From: Agromyces aureus
Lineage (GTDB): Bacteria; Actinomycetota; Actinomycetes; Actinomycetales; Microbacteriaceae
Direction: 5' to 3'
Length of the DNA stretch: 64,000 nt
Assembly: GCF_001660485.1 (NCBI RefSeq)
Contig: NZ_CP013979.1
Coordinates: forward strand, 930,001-994,000
Part shown: positions 15,887-23,939 of the stretch, in pieces
How positions within the stretch are numbered: the first letter of the stretch is position 1
Layout: each line of letters opens with the position of its first letter
Translations under genes and position numbers: made by a program
The notes under the pieces: generated by a model
What the model saw: the letters and a program-made list of their open reading frames with translations, nothing else
Databases searched by the model: none
Told to the model about the DNA's origin: nothing

Positions 15887-16312
15887 CAACTCGATGTCGT
15901 GCTCAGCGCAGTGGCGGACCCCACCAGGCGCGCCATCCTCGACCGCCTGCTCGACGGCGATGCGAGGGTGACGGACCTCGCACGCGAGTTCCCGATCTCG
16001 CTGAACTCGACGAGCAAGCACATCAAGGTGCTCGAACGCGCCGAGCTCGTGCGGCGGGAGGTGCGCGGGCGCGAGCACGTGCTCTCGCTGCACGCCGAGT
16101 CGCTCGGACGCGCCGTCGCCTGGATGGACCGGTACCGAGCGTTCTGGGACGACCGACTCGCCGCCCTCGAGGCCTTCGTGCTGGCGGACGCGGTCATACC
16201 CGAGCTACCCGAGCTACCCGAGCTACCCGAGCACCCTGATGGCCGGCACGATGCCGCGGTCGGCGACGCTCCCGACGACGACGAGCCCGCCGACGGCGGT
16301 GGTTCGCGATGA
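15875..16312 (+). CDS. ArsR-family transcriptional regulator
   Basis: A 145-residue protein whose first 90 residues are a winged helix: VVLSAVADPTRRAILDRLLDGDARVTDLAREFPISLNSTSKHIKVLERAELVRREVRGREHVL. No CxC metal site is present. It belongs to the ArsR branch that partners SRPBCC proteins, and indeed its stop overlaps the start of such a gene (ATGA). The tail holds a PEL triplet repeated three times, encoded by nine-base repeats with the rare Leu codon CTA, then an acidic disordered end. Autoregulation through the dyad over its start is likely. Confidence 0.9.
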   Translation: MGEYQLDVVLSAVADPTRRAILDRLLDGDARVTDLAREFPISLNSTSKHIKVLERAELVRREVRGREHVLSLHAESLGRAVAWMDRYRAFWDDRLAALEAFVLADAVIPELPELPELPEHPDGRHDAAVGDAPDDDEPADGGGSR

Positions 16313-16740
16313 CCGCAGTCTTGACCGTGCGTCGGCGGATCGCGGCATCCGCAGATCGTCTCTTCGACGCCTGGCTCGACCCGCGGGCGCTCGCCGTGTG
16401 GATGCGTCGCGACGGGAGCGCGGAGTCGGCGGCGACCGTCGACCCGCGCGTCGGCGGCGCGTTCACCATCACGATGAACGATCCGCAGGGCGCGTTCGTG
16501 CACGGTGGCACCTACACCGTGATCGACCGGCCGCACCGGCTCGAGTTCACCTGGCGATCGGATGCCACGCACCAGACGGACTCGGTCGTGCGCGTGAGCT
16601 TCGAACCCGACGGCGACGCGACCGTCGTCGAGGTGCGGCACGAGCGGCTGCCCGATGCGCTCGCCGTGGAGCTGCACACCGGGGGCTGGACCGAGATCCT
16701 GTCCGGGTTCGCCCGGCGCTACGACGAGGAGGCGGCGTGA
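16309..16740 (+). CDS. SRPBCC / AHSA1-like protein
   Basis: A 143-residue protein of the START/Bet v 1-like fold (AHSA1 branch): RRRIAASADRLFDAWLDPRALAVWM at the start, TYTVIDRPHRLEFTWRSD in the middle and the closing helix GGWTEILSGFARRYDEEAA. The fold binds hydrophobic ligands. Together with the ArsR gene before it (4-bp overlap) it forms the common ArsR-SRPBCC pair, often linked to stress or small-molecule response, though the ligand is unknown. Its stop shares a base with the next start. Confidence 0.9.
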   Translation: MTAVLTVRRRIAASADRLFDAWLDPRALAVWMRRDGSAESAATVDPRVGGAFTITMNDPQGAFVHGGTYTVIDRPHRLEFTWRSDATHQTDSVVRVSFEPDGDATVVEVRHERLPDALAVELHTGGWTEILSGFARRYDEEAA

Positions 16741-17531
16741 TGCTGCTCGACAGGAAGGTCGCCGTGATCCATGGCGGCGGGGGATCGATCGGCTCGGCGA
16801 CCGCGCGGGTGTTCGCCCGCGAGGGCGCGCGCCTGCACCTCGCCGGGCGCAGCCTGCCACGGCTCGAGGCCGCGGCATCCGCGCTCCGCGAGTTCGGCGG
16901 CAGCGTCGAGATCGCGGTCGTCGACGCGATGGACCAGGCCGAGGTCGACGCCCACGTCGACGCCGTGGCCGAGCGCGAGGGTCGCCTCGACATCGCGCTC
17001 AACGCGGTCGGCTTCGATCACGTGCAGGGGCTCGCGATCGCCGACACGTCGCTCGAGGCGTACCTGCACCCCGTCACCGGCTACCTGCAGACGAACTTCG
17101 TGACCGCGAAGGCCGCGTCGCGCGTCATGATCGCGCAGGGCAGCGGCGTGATCCTCACGATCTCGACGCCCGGCGCGCGGCTCGCGGGCACGGGGCTCAT
17201 CGGCAACGCCGCCCAGAGCGCCGGGCTCGAGGGGTTCTCGCGCGCGCTCGCCGGCGAGCTCGGCCCGGCCGGCGTGCGTGTCGTGTGCGTGCGGCCGCAC
17301 GCGCTCCGCGACGCATCCGAGTCGTACACGCTCGGCATGTTCGGGCGCATCGCGGATGCCGGTGGCACGAGCCTCGACGACTGGTGGAACGGCCTCGCCG
17401 CGACCACCCTGCTCGGCCGCCTGCCCCAACTCGACGAGGTCGCCGAGTACCTCGCATTCGCGGCATCCGATCGTGCGGCGTCGATGACGGGCGTGATCTC
17501 GAACCTGACCGCGGGGGCGCTCGTCGACTGA
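16740..17531 (+). CDS. Divergent short-chain dehydrogenase/reductase-like protein lacking the active-site Tyr and Lys
   Basis: A 263-residue Rossmann-fold protein with a Gly-rich NAD(P)-binding start (AVIHGGGGSIGSATARVFAREGARLHLAGRS). The NNAG motif is degraded to LNAVG. The TIST serine region is present, but the Y-x-x-x-K pair aligns with Asn 156 and Ser 160 in GNAAQSAGLEGFSRAL. It therefore may bind a nucleotide without classical SDR chemistry. The start at ATG 16740 shares one base with the SRPBCC stop; GTG 16737 is an alternative. It is the third gene of the ArsR operon. Confidence 0.8.
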   Translation: MLLDRKVAVIHGGGGSIGSATARVFAREGARLHLAGRSLPRLEAAASALREFGGSVEIAVVDAMDQAEVDAHVDAVAEREGRLDIALNAVGFDHVQGLAIADTSLEAYLHPVTGYLQTNFVTAKAASRVMIAQGSGVILTISTPGARLAGTGLIGNAAQSAGLEGFSRALAGELGPAGVRVVCVRPHALRDASESYTLGMFGRIADAGGTSLDDWWNGLAATTLLGRLPQLDEVAEYLAFAASDRAASMTGVISNLTAGALVD

Positions 17532-17617
17532 CGGATGCCGCGGCGGTACGCACGCCAGGGCCTTGTCAGTGTCGGCGGGTGTCGGCAGACTGTCAGCACC
17601 GAGGCGAGGGGGCTGCC

Positions 17618-18229
17618 GTGGCCGATGACCGCATGCCGACGAGTGCGACATCGCACGTCATCAAGCCGCTCACGCCCGAGACCTTTCCCGCATGGCTGGC
17701 GCTCGCGCAGAAGCACAACGGGGTCTGGGGCGGGTGCTACTGCTCGTACTTCCACGACGACACCGAGCAGACCGCCAAAGACGACGTCGACCGGCCCACG
17801 TTCAAGCAGCGGCTGGTGGAGGAGGGCGTCGCGCACGCAGCACTCGTCTTCGACGGCGACGACGCGATCGCGTGGTGCGAGTACGGCAGCCCGGTCGAAC
17901 TGCCGAACATCTACCACCGCAAGCAGTACGACGCCGGCGAGACCAAGCCCGCACCGTGGCGCATCACCTGCTTCTTCGTCGACCGCGACCACCGACGGTC
18001 GGGCGTGGCGCGAGAGGCGCTCGACGGTGCACTCGAACTCATCGCGCACGCGGGCGGGGGCGAGGTGGTCTCGTTCCCCAATGAGCTCGTGCCGGGCAAG
18101 AAGACCTCGTCGTCATTCCTCCACAACGGCACGCGGGCCATGTTCGAGAAGGCCGGGTTCACGTTCGAGCGTCACATCGGCAAGAGCAAGACCGTCATGC
18201 GCAAGACGGTGCCCCCGGTCGGAGGCTGA
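17618..18229 (+). CDS. GNAT-family acetyltransferase
   Basis: A 203-residue protein from GTG 17618, which has a GAGGGGG ribosome binding site at good spacing; ATG 17633 is an alternative. The core is of GNAT type: WRITCFFVDRDHRRSGVAREALDGALELIAHAGGGEVVSFP. A conserved N-terminal segment, WGGCYCSYFHDD, has two cysteines. The final part FLHNGTRAMFEKAGFTFERHIGKSKTVMRK is close to a subgroup of actinobacterial acetyltransferases. The substrate is unknown. Confidence 0.82.
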   Translation: MADDRMPTSATSHVIKPLTPETFPAWLALAQKHNGVWGGCYCSYFHDDTEQTAKDDVDRPTFKQRLVEEGVAHAALVFDGDDAIAWCEYGSPVELPNIYHRKQYDAGETKPAPWRITCFFVDRDHRRSGVAREALDGALELIAHAGGGEVVSFPNELVPGKKTSSSFLHNGTRAMFEKAGFTFERHIGKSKTVMRKTVPPVGG

Positions 18230-18250
18230 CGCCGCACTGGCGCGGGCCGA

Positions 18251-19036
18251 TCAGTCGGAGGGGTCCCAGGCCGCGAGCTGATCGAAGACCCGACGGTCGC
18301 CCGTGTACTCCAGCGCCTCCAACGGTCTGCGGTCGTAGAAGAACAGCACCAGGTCGCTGGCCGTGCCCCTGGCGGAGGCGTCGACCGTGGCGGCGTCCTC
18401 GCCGGCAGCGGGCGTGAAGCGGGTCACCTGGGCGCCGGCGTCCGACAGTCGGAGGCGCCACGATCGGCCCTCGGTGGCGTGGTACTCGACGACGGCGGGC
18501 TCGTGGGGCCAGGCGACCGTCGTCGCGCAGAGCGTGAACTGGCAGTCGTCGAACCCGTCGAGGGCGATCTCCTCGGGGATGGGCTGCGGGGCCCCATCGG
18601 CGAGCTGGATGTCGGAGGCGTGCACCGCGATCTCGTGGAGCTGGCGCCTGGCCCATTCCCCCGAGGTCTGCGGCGACGGCGAGTCCGCCCACCAGGTCCA
18701 GCAGACGCGATCCGGGCCGGCCTCGCGCAGCACGGTCATCAGGTGCTCGACGGATTCGTCCCACCAGGCCAGGAGCGCCTCGCGCTCCCGAGGCGCTCTT
18801 GCGCCGCCGCGCCAGACGGACTCCTCGGGCGCGGCTTCCGCCGGACCCGCGGCGACGACGGCGGCCGTCTTGCGGCGCCCCATGCCCACATGCTCGACGT
18901 GATCGAACAACGTCCGCTCGGGATGGGTCGGCATCCGAACCTCGAGGCTCGGCGCCGCGGCGACGGCCGCGCGGAAGGCGGCCGACCGGTCGTCGATGAG
19001 TCGAAGCTGGTCGGGGAACGAGAGGCTCTCGTGCAT
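18251..19036 (-). CDS. Maleylpyruvate-isomerase-type (DinB-like, mycothiol-associated) protein
   Basis: A 261-residue protein with the DinB-like four-helix bundle found in mycothiol-dependent maleylpyruvate isomerases. The N-terminus has RTLFDHVEHVGMGRRKTAAVV (first metal His), then WWDESVEHLMTVL and WARRQLHEIAVHASDIQLADG, giving the His pattern HxxH-x-D. The C-terminal part (TASDLVLFFYDRRPLEALEYTGDR) is the small MDMPI C-terminal domain. It may carry out mycothiol-linked isomerisation or transfer; the substrate is unknown. It is divergent from the next winged-helix gene by 56 bp. Confidence 0.82.
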   Translation of the reverse strand: MHESLSFPDQLRLIDDRSAAFRAAVAAAPSLEVRMPTHPERTLFDHVEHVGMGRRKTAAVVAAGPAEAAPEESVWRGGARAPREREALLAWWDESVEHLMTVLREAGPDRVCWTWWADSPSPQTSGEWARRQLHEIAVHASDIQLADGAPQPIPEEIALDGFDDCQFTLCATTVAWPHEPAVVEYHATEGRSWRLRLSDAGAQVTRFTPAAGEDAATVDASARGTASDLVLFFYDRRPLEALEYTGDRRVFDQLAAWDPSD

Positions 19037-19092
19037 CCTGCCGTTCTAGCACGGCGCTCGAACGGCCGCACGGGCGGGTCTAGCATGCCGTC

Positions 19093-20214
19093 ATGGGTGC
19101 GGCGATCGGATGGCACGAGGTGCTCGCGTGGCGCATGCGGCGCCAGTTCCTGACGGGCGAGGGCGCATCCTCCGTCGAGGAGGTCGTGCGCCGGCTGGTC
19201 GCGGTGCCGTCGTGGTCGGGAGATGCCGAGCTCGCGATCGGGGTGCGGATGAGGCATCCGCATCCCGGATCGGTGGCGGCGGCGTTCGCGCAGGGCCGGG
19301 TCGTCAAGACGTTCGCGTTCCGCGGCTCGATGAACTACCTCGCACCCGAAGACGCTGGAGTCTCCCTCGCGCTCCGCGCGGCCGGGCGGCAGTGGGAACT
19401 GAAGAGCTGGCGCGAGTACTACCGCCTCGAACCCGCCGACTGGCCTCCGCTCCGCGCCGCGGTTCGCGATGCCCTGTCGGCCGGCCCCCTGAGCCAGCAC
19501 GAACTGGCCGCGGTGATCGTGCGCGATGCCCGCTTCTCGCACCTCGGCGCGGCCTTCACCGACACGTCGTGCACGTTCCTCAAGCCGTTCGCGTGGCAGG
19601 GCGACCTCAGTCTCGGCGTCCCGCGCGACGGCGCGCTGATGCTGCAGTCGCCGACCGTCGCCGCCGGCTGGTCGGGCGTCGTCGAGCTCGAGGAGGCCGG
19701 TCCCGAGGCCGTGCGCGCGTACCTCTCCGCCTACGGGCCCGCGTCCGCCGACCACCTGCAGTACTGGCTCGGCGAAGGCCTCAGTGCCGGCCGCAAGCGC
19801 ATCGCGGGCTGGATCGCACGCCTGCGAGGGGCCGAGATCGTGACCGTCGACGTCGAGGGCGACGAGCTGCTCTGCCTCGCCGATCAGGTCGACGCGCTCG
19901 CGACGAAGCCGGGGTCGGGGTCGGGACCGGCGCCGGCGGCAGGCGCCGTACGCCTGCTGCCCGGACTCGATCCGTGGATCCTCGGCGCGGGCACGGCCGA
20001 CGAACACATCGTCCCGCCCGGCCGTCGCGGGGAGTTCAGCCGCGGTGCGAATCCGGTGCTGATCGACGGTCGGGTCGCCGGCACCTGGAGGATCGCCGCG
20101 GACCGGCTCGCGGTGTCCCCCTTCAGCGGAGCGCGCCCGCCAGCGGCCGTCGAGACCGAATGCGGAAGGCTCTCCGAAGCGCTCGGTCGCGAGATCCGGT
20201 TCGACGGCGCCTGA
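19093..20214 (+). CDS. HTH_42 winged-helix protein related to AlkZ DNA glycosylases
   Basis: A 373-residue protein of the HTH_42 (AlkZ/YcaQ) superfamily: VLAWRMRRQFLTGE at the start, then RVVKTFAFRGSMNYLAPEDAG, LSAYGPASADHLQYWLG and a final TWRIAADRLAVSPFSGARP. The catalytic Q-x-Q or Q-x-D loop of active members is not visible; the equivalent region reads RLVAVPSWSGD. This copy may bind DNA or repair lesions by a different residue, or be non-catalytic. A second family member with the motif intact is at 25956-27053. A Gly-Ser-Gly linker is seen near residue 277. Confidence 0.8.
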   Translation: MGAAIGWHEVLAWRMRRQFLTGEGASSVEEVVRRLVAVPSWSGDAELAIGVRMRHPHPGSVAAAFAQGRVVKTFAFRGSMNYLAPEDAGVSLALRAAGRQWELKSWREYYRLEPADWPPLRAAVRDALSAGPLSQHELAAVIVRDARFSHLGAAFTDTSCTFLKPFAWQGDLSLGVPRDGALMLQSPTVAAGWSGVVELEEAGPEAVRAYLSAYGPASADHLQYWLGEGLSAGRKRIAGWIARLRGAEIVTVDVEGDELLCLADQVDALATKPGSGSGPAPAAGAVRLLPGLDPWILGAGTADEHIVPPGRRGEFSRGANPVLIDGRVAGTWRIAADRLAVSPFSGARPPAAVETECGRLSEALGREIRFDGA

Positions 20215-20306
20215 CGGCAAGCCCGCGACGTGCCTCGGCGAATTGAGGAGACCAATCACCACGAATGGTTCCGATTATTCCAGAGGAATGGCATGTAGCC
20301 ACGGAA

Positions 20307-20317
20307 TCATCTAACCT
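20307..20317. promoter_or_regulatory. Possible GntR half-operator upstream of the aldo/keto reductase gene
   Basis: TCATCTAACCT sits 34 bp before the ATG in an A/T-rich stretch and resembles the box at 22177-22187 in the GntR-lactonase gap. Over the surrounding 18 bp, about 12 positions agree. It may be a binding site for the FCD GntR protein encoded here. Confidence 0.35.
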
Positions 20318-20350
20318 TTAGGCATCCGCTCTCACGCCTGGAGGACCTCG

Positions 20351-21340
20351 ATGTCGAGTCGCCCACTGCCACGTCGCACCCTGCGATCCGGTCTGTCGAT
20401 CACCGAACTCGGCTTCGGCGCCGCGCAGCTCGGCAACCTCGCCCGGGCGACGACCGACGACGAGGCCGCGGCGGCCGTGGCCACGGCGTTCGACCGCGGC
20501 ATCCGCTACTTCGACACTGCCCCGCACTACGGGCTCGGGCTCTCCGAGCGTCGACTCGGCGCCGCACTCTCGACCCGCCCGCGCGACGAGTACGTGCTCT
20601 CGACGAAGGTCGGCCGGCTGCTCGTGCCGAACGAGCGGTACGACGGCGTCGCGCTCGACGACCAGGGCTTCGACGTGCCCGCGACCTCGATCCGGCGGTT
20701 CGACCTCAGCCGCGACGGCATCCGACGCTCGATCGACGAGAGCCTCGAGCGCCTCGGGGTCGACCGCATCGACATCGCCTACCTGCACGACCCCGACGCG
20801 CACGGGCCGGAGGCCCACGCCGAGGCGATCCCGGCGCTCATCGAACTCCGCGACGAGGGCGTCGTCTCGGCGGTCGGCACGGGCATGAACCAGTCCGCGA
20901 TGCCGACCGAGTTCGTGCTGCGCCACGACATCGACGTCGTCATGCTCGCCGGGCGCTACACGCTGCTCGAGCAGGGTGCGCTCGACGACCTGCTGCCGGC
21001 CGCCGCCGAGCGAGGCGTCGGCATCGTCGCCGCGGGCGTCTACAACTCGGGTCTCCTCTCGCGGCCGCGGCCCCCGGCCGACGCCCGCTACGACTACACG
21101 CAGGCCCCCACCGAGGTCATCGCCCGCGCGAACGCGATCGCCGAGGTCTGCGAGGAGTTCGGCGCGACCCTGCCCGAGGCCGCGCTCGCGTTCGCGCTGC
21201 GGCATCCGGCCGTCGTCTCGGTGGTCGTCGGCATGCGCACCGCCGAGCAGGTCGACCAGACGCTCGAACGCGTCGAGGCGACCGTACCCGACGAGCTCTG
21301 GTCGGCACTCGTCGAACGCGGGCTGCTCCGCGATGCCTGA
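20351..21340 (+). CDS. Aldo/keto reductase, likely L-fucose (aldose) 1-dehydrogenase
   Basis: A 329-residue (beta/alpha)8 aldo/keto reductase. The catalytic tetrad is complete: Asp 55 and Tyr 60 (FDTAPHYGLGLSE), Lys 86 (LSTKVGR) and His 146 (AYLHDPD). The segment after Lys 86, with an insertion GVALDDQGFDVP, is typical of the D-threo-aldose/L-fucose dehydrogenase group, which oxidises the sugar at C1 to the lactone with NAD(P). The context supports this: lactonase, diketo-acid hydrolase, SDR and mutarotase genes follow. GGAGG precedes the ATG by 8 bp. Confidence 0.85.
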   Translation: MSSRPLPRRTLRSGLSITELGFGAAQLGNLARATTDDEAAAAVATAFDRGIRYFDTAPHYGLGLSERRLGAALSTRPRDEYVLSTKVGRLLVPNERYDGVALDDQGFDVPATSIRRFDLSRDGIRRSIDESLERLGVDRIDIAYLHDPDAHGPEAHAEAIPALIELRDEGVVSAVGTGMNQSAMPTEFVLRHDIDVVMLAGRYTLLEQGALDDLLPAAAERGVGIVAAGVYNSGLLSRPRPPADARYDYTQAPTEVIARANAIAEVCEEFGATLPEAALAFALRHPAVVSVVVGMRTAEQVDQTLERVEATVPDELWSALVERGLLRDA

Positions 21341-21344
21341 ACGA

Positions 21345-22136
21345 TCAGTCGAACGTCGGGGCGACGGATGCCGCGGCATCCGCTTCGTCGTCGGCGCCGT
21401 CGAGGTGCCCCGCCGTGACCTCGGTCGCGGTGAACTCCTCGACGCCGAGCACGTGCACCTGCATGCGGATTCGCGCGCGGTCGGGATCGTGCGCGGCGAG
21501 CGCCGCGAGGATCGCCCGGTGCTCCTGCTGGGTCGACTGCACGGCGCCCTGCTGGTGGATCGCGCGCCAGAGCCTCGCGCGGGCCGTGCGGCTCACGAGC
21601 GCATCGATGATGGCGGCGAACGCCGGGTTCCCGCTCGCGTTGGCGATGAGGCGGTGGAACGCCGTGTCCACGTCGATCGTGGCCTCGAGGTCGATGTCAT
21701 CCCCCTCGAGCAGCGCCTCGCCACGATCGAGGATCCGAGCCGCCTCGGCGAGGTCCTCGTCGCCGATGCGCAGCGCGGCGTGCGCGGCGGCCTCCGGCTC
21801 GAGCACACGGCGGACGCCGAGCAGGTGGACGCTGTTCTCGGGACTCTGCAGTTCGGCGAGCATGCCGAGCGGCTCGAACAGCCTGCCGGGCTCGAGCGAG
21901 GTCACGTACGTGCCGTCGCCCTGCCGGGTCTCGAGGATGCCCAGGATCACGAGCGCGCGAACGCCCTCGCGCAGCGGACCGCGGGAGACTCCGAGGCGCG
22001 CCCCGAGCTCGCGCTCCACCGGCAGCCGCGATCCGGCGACGAGCTCGCCGCTCGTGATCATCTGACGGATGCCGTCGATGACGACCTGTGCGCGGGAACG
22101 GCCGGCGCTGGAATCCTGAGTGCTCTCGGTCGTCAT
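21345..22136 (-). CDS. FCD-domain GntR-family regulator of the deoxysugar cluster
   Basis: The N-terminal GntR winged helix is clear: VVIDGIRQMITSGELVAGSRLPVERELGARLGVSRGPLREGVRALVILGILETRQGDGTYV. An all-helical FCD ligand domain follows (DVDTAFHRLIANASGNPAF, RTARARLWR, QQEHRAILAALAAHDPDRARIRMQVHV), with the D-x-x-x-H metal motif. Such proteins usually sense sugar acids or other carboxylates and repress nearby catabolic genes. The ATG at 22136 is preferred; an in-frame GTG is at 22142. The gene is convergent with the dehydrogenase and divergent from the lactonase. Its last codons overlap a copy of the GGATGCCG palindrome. Confidence 0.9.
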   Translation of the reverse strand: MTTESTQDSSAGRSRAQVVIDGIRQMITSGELVAGSRLPVERELGARLGVSRGPLREGVRALVILGILETRQGDGTYVTSLEPGRLFEPLGMLAELQSPENSVHLLGVRRVLEPEAAAHAALRIGDEDLAEAARILDRGEALLEGDDIDLEATIDVDTAFHRLIANASGNPAFAAIIDALVSRTARARLWRAIHQQGAVQSTQQEHRAILAALAAHDPDRARIRMQVHVLGVEEFTATEVTAGHLDGADDEADAAASVAPTFD

Positions 22137-22176
22137 GCGCACAGCCTAGGCGAGGCGCCGCTTCCATTCCGCCGAT

Positions 22177-22187
22177 TCATCAGATCT
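22177..22187. promoter_or_regulatory. Possible GntR operator in the regulator-lactonase gap
   Basis: TCATCAGATCT lies 15 bp before the lactonase ATG and 41 bp from the regulator start. It is close to a TCATC-N-GAT(GA) palindrome of the kind bound by some FCD GntR proteins, and it resembles the box at 20307. GGAGAAGG follows as ribosome binding site. Confidence 0.4.
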
Positions 22188-22201
22188 TTGGAGAAGGCCG
22201 C

Positions 22202-23083
22202 ATGACCGACATCATCGACGCCCACCAGCACGTGTGGGATCTCGAACGGGCCGTGTACGCCTGGCTCACGCCCGAGGCGGGCGTGCTGCATCGCACGATC
22301 GAGCTCGACGAGGTGCTGCCGGAGTTCGCCGTCGCGGGCGTCACGGGCACGGTGCTCGTACAGTCGGCCGACAACGACGACGACACCGACCACATGTTCG
22401 AGGTCGCCGCCCGCGAGCCGCTCGTGCAGGGCATCGTCGGGTACGTGCCGCTGCACGAGCCCGCGCGTGCCGCCGAGCGTCTCGCCGACCTGCAGCGACG
22501 ACCGCGCTTCTGCGGCGTGCGCAACCTCATCCACGACCGCCCTGACGCGCACTGGCTCCGGCGACCCGACGTCGACGAGAGCCTCGGCCTGCTCGCTGCG
22601 GCCGGCGTGCCGTTCGACGTCGTCGGCGTGCTGCCAGAGCACCTCGAGGCCGTGCTGGCGATCTCGGAGCGGCATCCGGAACTCGACCTCGTGATCGACC
22701 ACCTGAACAAGCCGCCGATCGGCGCGGCCGCGACCGCGACCGACGCGTGGCAGACGTGGGCGTCGCTCCTGGCCCGCGTCGCCGAGAACCCGCGCGTGCG
22801 CGGCAAGGTCTCGGGGCTCTACGCCTCGACCGGTGACCCCGCCTCGTGGACCGTCGACACGATCCGTCCAGTGTTCGACCACGCCCTCGACGTCTTCGGG
22901 CCCGACCGCCTCATGTACGGCGGCGACTGGCCCGTCTCGCTCATCGCGGGCGGCTACACGCGGGTCTGGCAGGGCATCTCCGAGCTCGTCGCCGACCTGA
23001 CCGAGACCGAACGCACCGACATCCTCGCGGGAACCGCCCGCAGGTTCTACTCCCTTCCCCACCTGGAGGTCCTCGATGACTGA
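22202..23083 (+). CDS. Amidohydrolase-2 family lactonase (L-fucono-1,5-lactonase-like)
   Basis: A 293-residue amidohydrolase of the PF04909 type. Key blocks are IDAHQHVWDLERAVYAWL (the HxH-like start), DLVIDHLNKPPIG (metal-site His and Asp region) and MYGGDWPVSLIAGGY (C-terminal Asp). The whole follows COG3618 sugar lactonases. It would open the lactone made by the aldo/keto reductase to give the sugar acid. ATG 22202 follows a GGAGAAGG site. Its 3' end overlaps the next gene by 8 bp. Confidence 0.85.
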   Translation: MTDIIDAHQHVWDLERAVYAWLTPEAGVLHRTIELDEVLPEFAVAGVTGTVLVQSADNDDDTDHMFEVAAREPLVQGIVGYVPLHEPARAAERLADLQRRPRFCGVRNLIHDRPDAHWLRRPDVDESLGLLAAAGVPFDVVGVLPEHLEAVLAISERHPELDLVIDHLNKPPIGAAATATDAWQTWASLLARVAENPRVRGKVSGLYASTGDPASWTVDTIRPVFDHALDVFGPDRLMYGGDWPVSLIAGGYTRVWQGISELVADLTETERTDILAGTARRFYSLPHLEVLDD

Positions 23084-23939
23084 CCGTTTCACCCTCGCCC
23101 GCCTCGGAGACGAGGGCCGTGAGGTTCCCGTCGTGCGCGTCGGCGAGCGCACGCTCGACGCCCGCCCGCTCACGGCCGACTTCGACGGCGCGTTCTTCGC
23201 CGCCGACGGCGTGGCCCGCATCGAGGCAGCCCTGGGCGAACTGCCCGAGCTCGACGCCGCCGAGGTCGCGGGCCTGCGCGTCGGCGCGCCCGTCGCCCGC
23301 CCCGGCAAGGTCGTCTGCATCGGCCTGAACTACCGCGACCACGCCGAGGAGACGGGCGCCGCGCTGCCCGCCGAGCCGGTCGTCTTCATGAAGGACCCGT
23401 CGACCGTCGTCGGCCCGTTCGACGACGTGCTCATTCCGCGCACCTCGACGAAGACCGACTGGGAGGTCGAGCTCGGCGTCGTGATCGGCACCACGGCCCG
23501 CTACCTTGCATCGCCCGACGAGGCCCTCGCCCACGTGGCCGGCTATGCGGTCTCGCACGACGTGTCGGAGCGCGAGTTCCAGCTCGAGCGCGGCGGCCAG
23601 TGGGACAAGGGCAAGAGCTGCGAGACGTTCAACCCGCTCGGGCCCGTGCTCGTTCCCGCCGCCGACGTGGCCGACCCGCAGGCACTCGGCCTGCGCCTCT
23701 GGGTCAACGGCACGCCGCGCCAGCACGGCAGCACCGCGAACATGCTCTTCTCGGTCGCACACGTGATCTGGTACCTCAGCCAGTTCATGGTGCTGCGCCC
23801 CGGCGACCTCATCAACACGGGCACCCCGGCGGGCGTCGCGCTCGGCATCGAGGGCAATCCGTACCTGCGGGCCGGCGACACGGTCGACCTCGAGATCGAC
23901 GGCCTCGGCCGCGCGAGCCAGAAGCTGGTGCAGGCATGA
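23076..23939 (+). CDS. Fumarylacetoacetate-hydrolase-family protein, likely 2,4-diketo-3-deoxy-L-fuconate hydrolase
   Basis: A 287-residue FAH-fold hydrolase. The divalent-metal ligands are seen as Glu 130 and Glu 132 (DWEVELGVVIG) and Asp 162 (SHDVSERE). Also present are KVVCIGLNYRDHAEE, GGQWDKGKSCETFNPLGPV and GDLINTGTPAGVALG. In non-phosphorylated fucose pathways this enzyme class splits 2,4-diketo-3-deoxy-L-fuconate to pyruvate and L-lactate, matching its neighbours. General acylpyruvase activity is the alternative. Its stop overlaps the SDR start (ATGA). Confidence 0.87.
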   Translation: MTDRFTLARLGDEGREVPVVRVGERTLDARPLTADFDGAFFAADGVARIEAALGELPELDAAEVAGLRVGAPVARPGKVVCIGLNYRDHAEETGAALPAEPVVFMKDPSTVVGPFDDVLIPRTSTKTDWEVELGVVIGTTARYLASPDEALAHVAGYAVSHDVSEREFQLERGGQWDKGKSCETFNPLGPVLVPAADVADPQALGLRLWVNGTPRQHGSTANMLFSVAHVIWYLSQFMVLRPGDLINTGTPAGVALGIEGNPYLRAGDTVDLEIDGLGRASQKLVQA

